Shown piece after piece: positions 32,601 through 41,279 of a DNA stretch of 64,000 nucleotides. Positions within the stretch are counted from its first letter, which is position 1. Every line of letters begins with the position of its first letter. A program made the position numbers and the translations under genes. The notes under the pieces were generated by a model that made no database searches, was not told the origin of the DNA, and saw only the letters and a program-made list of their open reading frames with translations. The stretch comes from Paenibacillus dendritiformis (GTDB lineage: Bacteria; Bacillota; Bacilli; Paenibacillales; Paenibacillaceae): positions 5,200,001 through 5,264,000 of the forward strand of contig NZ_OX216966.1 in assembly GCF_945605565.1 (NCBI RefSeq), given 5' to 3'.

Positions 32601-34670
32601 GTGATTGAATGTAAAGAGTGCGGGACGCAGGTTAGTGAATCCGTCGGTTATTGTCCCCGATGCGGTTCCCGGCTGCCCTACAAAAATAAACGCCATACGG
32701 GCTTCAGGAGACGGAATCTGATCGCCACCTTGCTCAGTCTCGTCATTGTATGCTCAATCATCCTGCTTGCCGATTACCTGAACGCACCGGACAAGTACAC
32801 CGAATGGTTCAATACGAACACTCCCGCTTCCACGGACGCCACCGAATCGGAGGAGATGCCTGACGGCAGCCTCGAGGAAGAAGCCTGGGATAAGCAGCTT
32901 GAGGCCTATCTGGCAGACGGTCAAAAAGACCTCGCGCTTCAGCTCCTGCAGCAGCAAATTGCCGCTCAGGGAGCGAGTGCGCAGCTCTATGGCAGGGCGG
33001 CGGCACGATTCAGCCAGCACCGCTATCCTGCGGAAGCCGCCGCGATCTGGCTGGAAGGGATGATGGAGACAGGCGCGCCCGAGTTGGCGGAGCAAATGCG
33101 GCAGGCCATGACACCCAGCGATCTGATAGAGACGGGCACGCTCAAGGAGTTCCTGAAGACGGCCTACGGCAAACCTGTTGAGCAGATTACATGGGAGGAT
33201 CTGTATCAGCTCAAGTCTTTGAGCATTAGCGAGGAAAGCATCTCCTACCTTATCGAATCGGAAGACAAGGAGGTGGACGATGCCGAGGCTTCCGATCTGC
33301 TGTCCATGCCTTTGCCGCGAAAATTCTCGGATCAGCCCTGGGCAACGGGAGAGCTTGCTCTATTTTGGGGTCTGCGGTCGCTGCAATGGGATGTCTCCGC
33401 TAACCTCCTGGATGAGCGGCTCCTTCTGGCTCTGCCCGACATGAAGCAATTGCGCTTGGCGTACGGATTCAGACAGAATCCGTTGGCATGGGCCAGCCTT
33501 AGCGGGCTGGAGGAGCTGTCCCTGCAAGGCAGCGGACTTGAAAGCCTTGAAGGAATTGGGCAGCTTCAGAATCTGAGGAAACTGGAGCTGAATCGGACCA
33601 AGGTGGACACTCTCGAACCACTTTCTGCCTTAAGCGGGCTGGAATCGCTAACGCTGCGGAACAACGATCTGATTGGGTCCGTAGAGCAGGTATCCCAATT
33701 CAGCAGCTTGCGGGAGCTGACGCTGGAGGGAGAGGAACTGTTCATGCTCCAGCCGCTGGCGGAGCTGACACAGCTTGAAGCCCTTGCCCTGCACCGCACC
33801 GGAACCAAGGATATCTCCTTCGCCGCGCAATTGCCGGCGCTCACGTCGCTCACGCTGGAAGGCAACAGCAAGCTGAGCAATCTGGCTCCGCTGGCCCGCT
33901 TGACGGAGCTGACGCATTTGGAGCTTGATGCCGGCCATTCAGATAAGCTGGACGGGCTGGCCAAGCTGACGAAGCTGGAGTCGCTGCATCTGAGAGGTGT
34001 CAATGATTTGAGCCCGCTGGCTCATCTGAAGAAGCTGCGCAGTCTGGAGCTGAGAAGATCGTCCGGAACAAACGATCTGCGCCCGCTCGCCGGACTTACC
34101 CGATTGGAGGAGCTGTCGCTCATCGACAATGTCGGCGGAATTGACGAGGCCGGCTCTATTTTCAAGCTGGGCAAGCTCAAGCGGCTGCGGCTCATGGACA
34201 GCAACGTATATAGCGACATGTCCGGCATCAGCTCCCTGCGGGAGCTGGAGGAGCTGCACATCCAGAACTCGGAGGTGTATCTCAATCTGGCGTCCCTAAC
34301 CGGGTTGGGCAAGTTGAAGAAGCTCGCCATCAACAACAGCTGGCTGATTGCTAACGTCTATATCGAGCGGCAAGGGTTTATGACCAGCTATTATTATGAT
34401 GACCGGAACTGGGACGAGGAGCTCGGCCAATGGAAAGCCCCGCCGCAGCTTAAGGCGCTGGAGCTGACCGGGAACAAACTGACGAAGCTGTCGTTCGCGG
34501 CCAGACTGGGCAAGCTGACGTACCTGAATCTGGAGGATAACAGCATTACGAGCATCGAGCCGCTCTTGAAGCTGCCGCAGCTGCGGCTGGTCAATCTGCG
34601 GGAGAATCCCGTACTGGACTGGTCGCCTGCCGATCAGATGCAGGATACCGTGTTTTTGCGCAACATGTAG
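32601..34670 (+). CDS. Zinc-ribbon, single-pass, leucine-rich-repeat protein
   Basis: A 689-residue protein with an unusual order of parts. Residues 1-25 form a zinc ribbon (CKECG...CPRCG), a membrane helix follows at about 40-60, then an acidic helical region (about 80-250), then about 15 leucine-rich repeats of the 22-residue SDS22/internalin type (about 270-685, for example 'LSGLEELSLQGSGLESLEGI'). With the zinc ribbon at the N-terminus and no signal peptide, the ribbon is probably cytosolic and the repeats outside the cell. The GTG start at 32601 follows GGGAG. Such repeats usually bind proteins; the partner is unknown. It is a single gene. Confidence 0.85.
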   Translation: MIECKECGTQVSESVGYCPRCGSRLPYKNKRHTGFRRRNLIATLLSLVIVCSIILLADYLNAPDKYTEWFNTNTPASTDATESEEMPDGSLEEEAWDKQLEAYLADGQKDLALQLLQQQIAAQGASAQLYGRAAARFSQHRYPAEAAAIWLEGMMETGAPELAEQMRQAMTPSDLIETGTLKEFLKTAYGKPVEQITWEDLYQLKSLSISEESISYLIESEDKEVDDAEASDLLSMPLPRKFSDQPWATGELALFWGLRSLQWDVSANLLDERLLLALPDMKQLRLAYGFRQNPLAWASLSGLEELSLQGSGLESLEGIGQLQNLRKLELNRTKVDTLEPLSALSGLESLTLRNNDLIGSVEQVSQFSSLRELTLEGEELFMLQPLAELTQLEALALHRTGTKDISFAAQLPALTSLTLEGNSKLSNLAPLARLTELTHLELDAGHSDKLDGLAKLTKLESLHLRGVNDLSPLAHLKKLRSLELRRSSGTNDLRPLAGLTRLEELSLIDNVGGIDEAGSIFKLGKLKRLRLMDSNVYSDMSGISSLRELEELHIQNSEVYLNLASLTGLGKLKKLAINNSWLIANVYIERQGFMTSYYYDDRNWDEELGQWKAPPQLKALELTGNKLTKLSFAARLGKLTYLNLEDNSITSIEPLLKLPQLRLVNLRENPVLDWSPADQMQDTVFLRNM

Positions 34671-34707
34671 CTGCATCTGCCGCTTCGAAGCGTACTTATC
34701 GATTATG

Positions 34708-34737
34708 CAGGGTCCCCCTCGCAAGCCGGGGGCCCTG
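34708..34737 (+). terminator. Terminator of the LRR gene
   Basis: CAGGGtCCCCC pairs with GGGGGcCCTG, then TTTG, shortly after the stop. The remainder up to 34971 shows no gene. Confidence 0.65.
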
Positions 34738-34971
34738 TTTGCATCCACGATGGAACCCTTATCGTCTAATCAAGATTGACACCGTAAAATATTGAGGGTT
34801 ATTATAGGGCTACGAAGTCTTTAATTTGGAGCGAATATAACGACTCCCCCATGAAATCATAAACAACTCAAATTAAGCCCTACACTCCCCCCTTTTCCTT
34901 GAAGATCGCTCCACAACAGCCTGTGTTCCCGCAACCGTAATAACAAGTGAATGACAGGAGGCTATTTACGT

Positions 34972-35568
34972 ATGGAAAACCCATGGCATGAGCGTTTTCG
35001 TTCAGACGACTATTATTATGGAGAAGAAGCGAATGTATTTATTCAGCAACAAGCCTTTCGGCTAGAGGCATGCAAGAAGATCATCGCATTTGCGGAAGGA
35101 GAAGGGAGGAATGCGGTGTTTTTGGCAACGAGAGGGCATGATGTGACCGCCCTTGACTATGCAGAGAGCGGCCTGCTTAAAACGAAAAAGCTGGCTCAAA
35201 AGCATACGGTCAACGTGCATACCAAAAAGGTAGACCTATTGGCAGATCACATCCCGCACGAGGAATACGATGCGGCCATCATGGTATTTGGACATTTTCA
35301 TCAAGAGGCACAGAAAACGGTTCTTACGAAGCTGAAAAATGCGGTAAAACCCGGCGGGATGATCATGATTGAAGTATACTCCAAGGAGCAATTGCATTAT
35401 GGGACAGGCGGCCCTCCGGATCTTGACATGCTCTATGATCCAACAGATATTCTGGCTTGGTGCGAAGGCCATAAGGTGATCCATTTCTTCTATGGAGAGC
35501 AAGAGCGGGTGGAAGGCAAGGGGCATACCGGTCTTGCCCATGTCATTCAGCTTGTAGTAAAAAAATAA
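34972..35568 (+). CDS. Class I SAM-dependent methyltransferase
   Basis: A 198-residue enzyme of the TehB/UbiE-like group. The start is ATG 34972, 10 bases after AGGAGG; the extension from 34951 overlaps that site. The SAM-binding region is 'IAFAEGEGRNAVFLATRGHDVTALDYAESGL' in essence (GEGRN at about 43-47, acidic residue at the end of strand 2), and 'VKPGGMIMIEVYSKEQL' is motif III. The substrate is unknown; similar proteins are annotated as tellurite resistance methyltransferases. It is a single gene. Confidence 0.82.
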   Translation: MENPWHERFRSDDYYYGEEANVFIQQQAFRLEACKKIIAFAEGEGRNAVFLATRGHDVTALDYAESGLLKTKKLAQKHTVNVHTKKVDLLADHIPHEEYDAAIMVFGHFHQEAQKTVLTKLKNAVKPGGMIMIEVYSKEQLHYGTGGPPDLDMLYDPTDILAWCEGHKVIHFFYGEQERVEGKGHTGLAHVIQLVVKK

Positions 35569-35631
35569 GGTAAGCACACATGTACGGGGCCTGCCAATGC
35601 GTAGATTACACCGATTCGCGGCCCCCTCCCC

Positions 35632-36228
35632 TTATGTGTTGGATGAATGGCAAAATTCATGAATAATATGTGCCTTCATTTCTTCAACCGGAAACTGCTC
35701 CGGATAGGTAGATATCATTAACATAAGGCCCTGAAGCACAGATGAAAAGTATAATGACCGTTTTCTGGGCTCCTTTACTCCGAGGTTTTCGAACATCTCA
35801 CATTGCAAATGAAACTGTCTGGCGCTTTCTTCGATCAGCAGTTTACTGTATTTCGATAGCACTTCGTCTGATTCCGGCTGCGTCTGCAAATGAAGATAGA
35901 ATTGAAAGACTTCCGGTTTTTGTTGGACATTGTTGATAGCGCCCTCAACAATATGCTTCAGTTGCTCGGCAGGCGACTCCTGCGAGGACGCCGCTTCCAT
36001 AACCTGAATCAATTCATCGATTCTGGCCTGGATCATGGTCGATAGGAGCTCTTCTTTCCCTTTATAGTAATTGTACAGCAGACCTTTGGATATGTTCGCA
36101 TGCTTCGCTACGTCTTCGATCGAAGTCGCGTGATACCCTTGCTTCATGAACAATTCCATGGCGGCTATTCGAATTTTCTCTTTGGCCATCTTACGTATTC
36201 GTTCATTTTCTTTGTGTGTACGCGGCAT
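35632..36228 (-). CDS. TetR family transcriptional regulator
   Basis: A 198-residue repressor with an N-terminal helix-turn-helix ('GYHATSIEDVAKHANISKGLLYNYYKGKEELL', about residues 27-58) and a helical ligand-binding domain. The start is ATG 36228, after GGAAGGGTGA; an in-frame TTG upstream overlaps the previous gene. It begins 4 bases after the hydrolase gene stop, so it is second in a two-gene operon whose promoter holds an inverted repeat, its likely operator. The ligand is unknown. Confidence 0.87.
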   Translation of the reverse strand: MPRTHKENERIRKMAKEKIRIAAMELFMKQGYHATSIEDVAKHANISKGLLYNYYKGKEELLSTMIQARIDELIQVMEAASSQESPAEQLKHIVEGAINNVQQKPEVFQFYLHLQTQPESDEVLSKYSKLLIEESARQFHLQCEMFENLGVKEPRKRSLYFSSVLQGLMLMISTYPEQFPVEEMKAHIIHEFCHSSNT

Positions 36229-36232
36229 GATT

Positions 36233-36982
36233 TCACCCTTCCACAAAACCGATGATTTGGCGAAAAAGCTCGTCAGGATGGGTTAACGTGATCATATGAT
36301 CCGCGCCGGGAACTGTGACAAGTTGAAGGTTGGGGATTCTCCGGAGGCATTCGGCCATACGTATGTTGTCCGGCAGTTCCACGTCTCCTATAATAAGTAT
36401 GCTCTTCACCGTTATGTCTTCCAGCCTGTCGATAGCCGGCGGCTCGGGCCAAACCGATTCGAAGGTCCCCCATTCCGACGTCTTCTGTAGATGATGCCGA
36501 AACATGTCAAGCATCAGCTCCCAATGCGGGCTAGACTTAATGATGCGATACGACGGAGCATCGAAGGATAGCTCGACAACCTTGTCTATATCGGGAAAGG
36601 CCGCATTGATCTTTTGCATCCATTCTAGGAATTCCGGGGAGAAGCTGAAGCCTGACAAGGCGGGACCGACAAGCACAAGCTCAGATACTCTGTCAGGATG
36701 TTCCAGCGCGAAGTCGGTGGCGATTCGCCCGCCCATAGAATGACCTACAAGCGCAGCCTTACCGATCTCCAGATGATCAAGCAAAGCAAGCAGATCTTGC
36801 ACATAGTTAGCCGGTTCTGCAGGCGATGGCGACTTCCCGGCACCCCGTCCGTCATAGGCGACCACCTTATAGCGCTTTGCCAAAAGGGGCGCGACAAACG
36901 TCCAATCCCGTAGATCTGCGCCGCCGCTGTGAAGGAGAACGACAGGCTTTCCGTTTCCGTTCACCTCATAGTACAAGTCCAT
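36233..36982 (-). CDS. Alpha/beta hydrolase
   Basis: A 249-residue alpha/beta-fold esterase or related hydrolase. The nucleophile elbow 'VGHSMGG' (Ser about 98) is clear, with the oxyanion segment 'VVLLHSGGADLRDW' before it and the catalytic His in 'VPGADHMITLTHPDEL'; the acid is likely the Asp of 'IIGDVELPDN'. It is first in the operon with a TetR regulator, which suggests it acts on a toxic or signal ester that the regulator senses. Substrate unknown. Confidence 0.87.
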   Translation of the reverse strand: MDLYYEVNGNGKPVVLLHSGGADLRDWTFVAPLLAKRYKVVAYDGRGAGKSPSPAEPANYVQDLLALLDHLEIGKAALVGHSMGGRIATDFALEHPDRVSELVLVGPALSGFSFSPEFLEWMQKINAAFPDIDKVVELSFDAPSYRIIKSSPHWELMLDMFRHHLQKTSEWGTFESVWPEPPAIDRLEDITVKSILIIGDVELPDNIRMAECLRRIPNLQLVTVPGADHMITLTHPDELFRQIIGFVEG

Positions 36983-37008
36983 TGTCTAATCCCTCCATTC
37001 ATAACCTG

Positions 37009-37038
37009 ATTTTATTATTGAATGAATGTTTAGTCAAT
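37009..37038 (-). promoter_or_regulatory. Promoter and TetR-type operator
   Basis: Minus strand TTGACT, 17 bases, TAAAAT. The palindrome ATTGA-N12-TCAAT (37017-37038), containing the TTCATTCA/TGACTAAA style of many TetR sites, overlaps the -35 and spacer. Autoregulation by the TetR gene of this operon is expected. Confidence 0.7.
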
Positions 37039-37168
37039 GAAAAAGCTGAACCTAACATTTCCGACGTAAAAGTCCGTTGCTTTGATTAGTAATGCCTGTT
37101 AGGCTGAACTCGAACCACTTCCGGACATAAGCAGGCGCGAGTGTCTGCCGAAAGCTAAAAAAAGTCTT

Positions 37169-37200
37169 CCGGCTCTAAGCTTCCGCACGCTTGGAGCCGG
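37169..37200 (-). terminator. Terminator of the cobalamin operon
   Basis: CCGGCTC (37169-37175) pairs with GAGCCGG (37194-37200) with an inner AAGC/GCTT pairing; on the minus strand a run of seven T follows. It lies about 35 bases past the cbiO stop. Confidence 0.8.
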
Positions 37201-37234
37201 TTGGTTGCTTGCCGGAAGCGCCATGCCCATGACC

Positions 37235-38047
37235 TTATTTGACTTCCCTTGCCTTGTCGGAGCGCCGGAACAACTCGTCTTCCGTCTTGCATAACGGCAG
37301 TCCTATCCGGGCGTGCAGCTTGACGAGCCACGGCTGAGCCAGTCCGGCTTCCCGCACCAGGGCGGCGTCGGAGAACACCTCGGTCTCCGGGCCTTCCGAC
37401 AGGACGCCCCCTTGCTTCAATATATACACGTAATTGCAGATTTCATAAATCAAATCAATATCATGGCTGGAAATCAATATTTTTTTACCTGCTTCGGCCA
37501 AATCCCGGATCAGCTCCATCATCATCTGTCTGCCTTCCGGATCGAGCCCTGCCGTAGGCTCGTCAAGCAGCAGCCATTGCGTATCGAGCACCAGCGCCCC
37601 GGCAATCGCTACCCGCTTCTTCTGTCCGTAGCTCAAATACTGCACCGGCTTATCGCGGAAGTCCGCCGCGCCCACCGTCGCCAACGCTTGATTGACCCGT
37701 ACCGCGACTTCAACTTCTCCCATCCCCAGATTCCGGAGCGCAAAAGCGACATCATCCGCCACGTTCGAATAAAAAATTTGCTGATCCGGGTCCTGAAAAA
37801 CAATCCCGACTTCGGTGCGCAAGGACAACAGCTCCTTCTTGCTATAGCGGAGCGGCTGCCCATGGAACATCACTTCCCCGCTTGACGGCTTCAGAAGACC
37901 GAGCAGCAGCTTGAACAGCGTCGATTTCCCCGAGCCATTGGCCCCGACGAGTCCGATAATATTGCCTTTGGCCAGATCAATCGAGACATCATCCAGTGCC
38001 CGCTTGCCGTCTTCATATTCAAAGCAGAGATGATTCGTGGATAACAT
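37235..38047 (-). CDS. cbiO: Cobalt ECF transporter ATPase
   Basis: ATPase of the cobalt-specific energy-coupling factor transporter, 270 residues. Walker A 'GANGSGKST', the Q-loop 'FQDPDQQIF', signature '[13 protein letters not shown]' and Walker B '[16 protein letters not shown]' are present. The start is ATG 38047 after GGGTGGG; the 8-residue extension lacks support. It is the last gene of the 15-gene cobalamin operon, forming a module with cbiM, cbiN and cbiQ that brings in the cobalt used by the chelatase. Confidence 0.93.
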   Translation of the reverse strand: MLSTNHLCFEYEDGKRALDDVSIDLAKGNIIGLVGANGSGKSTLFKLLLGLLKPSSGEVMFHGQPLRYSKKELLSLRTEVGIVFQDPDQQIFYSNVADDVAFALRNLGMGEVEVAVRVNQALATVGAADFRDKPVQYLSYGQKKRVAIAGALVLDTQWLLLDEPTAGLDPEGRQMMMELIRDLAEAGKKILISSHDIDLIYEICNYVYILKQGGVLSEGPETEVFSDAALVREAGLAQPWLVKLHARIGLPLCKTEDELFRRSDKAREVK

Positions 38048-38080
38048 CCGCCCACCCTCTTTCGTAATCAAGGCTGTTCA

Positions 38081-38758
38081 TTACACGTGGAAGTCGCCTT
38101 GGTACAGCTTCACATCAAGCGCAACCGACATGTCGCGATAGCGCCGCATGACGCGCTGGAACAATACATTTACCAGCATCGCCAGCGAGTTGTAGCTGTT
38201 TTTGAGCCCGCGATAGCCGAACCGGAGCTGCTGCGCATGGCGGATAGCTGCCGCTTCTTCGACAAAAATAAAGATAAAACGGTAAATCAGAATCATAAAT
38301 TCAACAAGCAGAACGGGAATATGGATGGTTCTCATCACCTTGACCAGCTGCTGCACCGGTACGGTTAGGACAAAAAAGAGGGTGCAAGCGAGACAAGCCG
38401 TGCTTCTGAACAAGACATGCGCCGCAGCCTGCATGGTCGCATCTGACATCCCCAAATACAAGGACCCGGCCTGCACCTTCCATAACAGCCCATCCGCAGA
38501 CGGCGACACGGATATCAGAATCGAAATGATGCTGAACAGTAAAAAAGAAAACGGCAGCATAAACCATTTGACGTACTGGCGGCAGGTCATTCTGGCGACA
38601 TACATCGTTAGCGGAATAAGCAGCAGACAGATGGCAGCCTGCAGCACCGCCGATCCGTTCAAGGACAGGATCAGCAGCAGCATATACCCGAATGTTTTGA
38701 TGTAGGGAGATACGCCGATCCAGCGGTTGTGACAGGCATATTTATCAATGGTCAGCAT
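38081..38758 (-). CDS. cbiQ: Cobalt ECF transporter T component
   Basis: Transmembrane coupling subunit of 225 residues that links CbiM/CbiN to the ATPase. Four to six helices are seen, and the coupling-helix motifs with Ala-Arg-Gly style sequence appear as 'RRYRDMSVALDVKLY' near the C-terminus. The start is ATG 38758; it overlaps the cbiN end by 14 bases. The long in-frame extension upstream is antisense-like shadow within cbiN. Confidence 0.88.
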   Translation of the reverse strand: MLTIDKYACHNRWIGVSPYIKTFGYMLLLILSLNGSAVLQAAICLLLIPLTMYVARMTCRQYVKWFMLPFSFLLFSIISILISVSPSADGLLWKVQAGSLYLGMSDATMQAAAHVLFRSTACLACTLFFVLTVPVQQLVKVMRTIHIPVLLVEFMILIYRFIFIFVEEAAAIRHAQQLRFGYRGLKNSYNSLAMLVNVLFQRVMRRYRDMSVALDVKLYQGDFHV

Positions 38759-39044
38759 GTTCCCGCTTCCGTCTGCCGCGTTGCACTCCGATGACGTAGG
38801 CGATAATCCCGGTGCCGATGCAGCCTTGCAGCGTGAACAGCAAGCTTTCGATCTCGCCGCTCTTCGGCTCATATACGGGAGTGAACCATGGCTCGTAGTC
38901 CGGATGGAGTTCCGAGATCGCCGCTTCCGCCTCCCCGTCCGATCCTTCATACGCGGCATCTCGATTCAGCAAAAAAGGACTTACGATTAAGATAACGACC
39001 AGCAGCAATAGAACGAGATTGATATTGATCTTTTTCATTGCCAT
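38745..39044 (-). CDS. cbiN: Cobalt transporter small subunit
   Basis: A 99-residue protein with two membrane helices (about 5-25 and 70-90) and a short outside loop containing 'HPDYEPWFTPVYEPKSGEIESLLFTLQ', the CbiN family signature region. It loads metal into CbiM. It overlaps the cbiM stop; the second ATG at 39038 (forming ATGA with that stop) is an equally good start. Confidence 0.92.
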   Translation of the reverse strand: MAMKKININLVLLLLVVILIVSPFLLNRDAAYEGSDGEAEAAISELHPDYEPWFTPVYEPKSGEIESLLFTLQGCIGTGIIAYVIGVQRGRRKREHADH

Positions 39045-39784
39045 TGCGCCGCCTTTTCAGGAAGATTTTTGTGGATCAGATTGTACATCATGGTCGTTAG
39101 CAAGCCTTCCGCAATCGCTATCGGCACTTGGGTCGTGCAGAAAATGGCCATAAATTTGAGGATCGAGGCCATCATGCCGGAGGCCGGATCCGAAAAAACA
39201 ATCCCAAGCTGCACCGAAGTCACCAAATAAGTGGCAAGATCGGCGATAAATGCGCACAGGAAGACGGCCAAGCCTTGACGGCAGCCCATTTTCCGGGCCA
39301 ATCGATAGACGAGAAACCCGACGATGGGTCCGACGACAGCCATCGACACCGCATTGGCTCCAAGGGTGGTGATGCCTCCATGAGCAAGCAGCAGCGCCTG
39401 GAACAGCAGCACAATCGCGCCGAATACGCTCACGACAAGCGGCCCGAACAGCACGGTTGCCAGTCCGACGCCGGTGGGATGCGAGCAAGAGCCCGTCACC
39501 GACGGGATTTTCAGCGCGGATAATACAAAAATAAAGGCGCCGCATAAGGCAAGCAGCAATTTATTATGCGGATCGGCGGCCACCAGCTTGCGAATGCGGA
39601 GCAATCCGACAATCAGGAACGGAATAAACGCGATGCTCCAAAGGATGGACCACGCGGGCGGCAGGAAGCCCTCCATAATGTGCATCGCATGCGCCGTCTG
39701 CGGATTCGTGATGGCAAAATAAAGTACAGCAACGAGAACAAGCGGGATAAATTTGAAATAGTTAGCCGATACCCGGTTTCGCAT
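39035..39784 (-). CDS. cbiM: Cobalt ECF transporter substrate-binding subunit
   Basis: Membrane S component that binds Co(II), 249 residues. A cleavable N-terminal signal is followed by 'AHAMHIMEGFLPP'; after cleavage the exposed Met-His-Ile motif coordinates cobalt, a hallmark of CbiM. 'SCSHPTGVGLATVLFGP' carries further conserved residues. About seven helices are predicted. Together with cbiN, cbiQ and cbiO it makes a complete importer. Confidence 0.94.
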   Translation of the reverse strand: MRNRVSANYFKFIPLVLVAVLYFAITNPQTAHAMHIMEGFLPPAWSILWSIAFIPFLIVGLLRIRKLVAADPHNKLLLALCGAFIFVLSALKIPSVTGSCSHPTGVGLATVLFGPLVVSVFGAIVLLFQALLLAHGGITTLGANAVSMAVVGPIVGFLVYRLARKMGCRQGLAVFLCAFIADLATYLVTSVQLGIVFSDPASGMMASILKFMAIFCTTQVPIAIAEGLLTTMMYNLIHKNLPEKAAQWQ

Positions 39785-39793
39785 TTCATGTCC

Positions 39794-40492
39794 CTACCTT
39801 TCTTTTTTCACAATAATCGTGGAAAAATAAGAAAGCTTTTCATCGTCATGCAGTTGGTTCAAGCCAAACGTTATCTTTTCGGAAGCCATGGATGCATCAC
39901 TGACAAGCACCGCCTGCTCCAGCAAATCGTGCTGTTCCAGAAGCCGGAGCACCAGCGGCATATTGCTGGCTGCCTTCATGAATACAATCGTGTCGAAGCC
40001 GGTCAGCGCCTGGTGAAGCGCCTCCTCCCCGGAAGTGACCGGAATGACCGCCAGCGATTCCTCATCCATGACAAGCGGCCAGCCGACGCGCGAGGCCATA
40101 TAGGAGAAGGAGGAAATCCCCGCAATCGTCTCGGTCTCGAGCTCCGTCCGCAGCAGCTCCAGCAAGTAGCTGTACGTGCTATAGACCATCGGATCTCCGA
40201 TCGTAATAAATCCGGCATTTTTGCCCGATAGCACATCCGCCTTGATCTCCGCCGCGATGCCTTCCCAGGCCTGCTCCTTTTCCTCCTTGTTGTAGGTCAT
40301 GGGAAAATGGCGCTGCTTCACCGTCAGCCTCTCCGGCAAATACGGAGCCACGATTTTCAGCGCGAGGCTGGCCCCGCCTTTTTTCGCTTCCGGCGTATAG
40401 AGTACGTCCAACCGCTCCAGCGTATGAACGGCTTTCATCGTCAATAGCTCGCTGTCTCCCGGACCTGTCCCGATCCCATAAAACTTAGCCAT
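39794..40492 (-). CDS. cbiL: Cobalt-precorrin-2 C20-methyltransferase
   Basis: SAM-dependent methylase of 232 residues that adds the methyl at C20 of the ring. The tetrapyrrole methylase fold is marked by 'GIGTGPGDSELLTMKAV' at the N-terminus and 'NAGFITIGDPMVYSTYSYLLE' in the middle; 'YTPEAKKGGASLALKI' is typical of CbiL. It overlaps the cbiK stop by 8 bases. Confidence 0.93.
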   Translation of the reverse strand: MAKFYGIGTGPGDSELLTMKAVHTLERLDVLYTPEAKKGGASLALKIVAPYLPERLTVKQRHFPMTYNKEEKEQAWEGIAAEIKADVLSGKNAGFITIGDPMVYSTYSYLLELLRTELETETIAGISSFSYMASRVGWPLVMDEESLAVIPVTSGEEALHQALTGFDTIVFMKAASNMPLVLRLLEQHDLLEQAVLVSDASMASEKITFGLNQLHDDEKLSYFSTIIVKKER

Positions 40493-41279
40493 GTGCTACC
40501 ATCTCCTTCTCCATCGCCATACGGATATGGTCGATAAACTGCGCCTGAATCAGCGGATTCTCGCCCAGCCCCTGCAAATAGGCGGCCGCTTCGAATCCTT
40601 GCTGCGTCAATTGCGATTTCCAGGAGTCCTCTTCGTCCGAAGCCATATCGTTGATCGCATGATCTCCGGCCACCAGCATGAACGGCATCAAATGGACCTT
40701 CCGGACCTTCGCCGCCTTGAGCTGCCCGATGACGCTCTCCAGCGGCGGGTAGCCCTCCACGGTGCCCAAGTAGATGGGCTCCCCGGCCAGCATATGGTCA
40801 AGACAAGCGTAGGCGCTGAACGCATGATGCTCCGAGCCATGCCCCATCAAGACCAGCGCTTCTTCCGCGGCCAGGCGCGGCGCTTGCGCCTTGACGGCCT
40901 GTATCGCTTTGCCGTAATCTTCATAGCTGTCGAGCAAAGGCTTGCTGATCAGCAATTGTTCAAATTGCTCCCGGTACGGCAGAGCCTGAGAGACGATTTT
41001 CTCGAACTCCTCGCCGTTAATGAGATGCAGGGATTGAATAATGACCTTGGCGTAACCGGCCGCTTTCAATTTTTCAAGCGCCTGCGCGGGCGTGTCGATA
41101 TACAGCCCATCGCGCACCGCCAGTTTTTTTCTAATTTTGTTGGACGTAAAAGCCCGGAACACATCGTAGTCGGGAAATGTGTCTCTAATCTTGTTTTCGC
41201 AAGCTTCGATCGTTTTGGCGCGCGTCTCCGGATAGCTCGTTCCGAAGCTGACGACCAGTATCGCTTGTTTCTGTGTCAT
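40485..41279 (-). CDS. cbiK: Sirohydrochlorin cobaltochelatase
   Basis: Inserts Co(II) into sirohydrochlorin, the committed step of the oxygen-independent (early cobalt) route. The 264-residue protein begins 'AILVVSFGTSYPETRAKTIEA' and carries the two metal-site His residues in 'LMGHGSEH' and 'LVAGDHAINDM', as in CbiK of Salmonella. It overlaps the cobA/hemD stop by 4 bases. Confidence 0.93.
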   Translation of the reverse strand: MTQKQAILVVSFGTSYPETRAKTIEACENKIRDTFPDYDVFRAFTSNKIRKKLAVRDGLYIDTPAQALEKLKAAGYAKVIIQSLHLINGEEFEKIVSQALPYREQFEQLLISKPLLDSYEDYGKAIQAVKAQAPRLAAEEALVLMGHGSEHHAFSAYACLDHMLAGEPIYLGTVEGYPPLESVIGQLKAAKVRKVHLMPFMLVAGDHAINDMASDEEDSWKSQLTQQGFEAAAYLQGLGENPLIQAQFIDHIRMAMEKEMVAHG

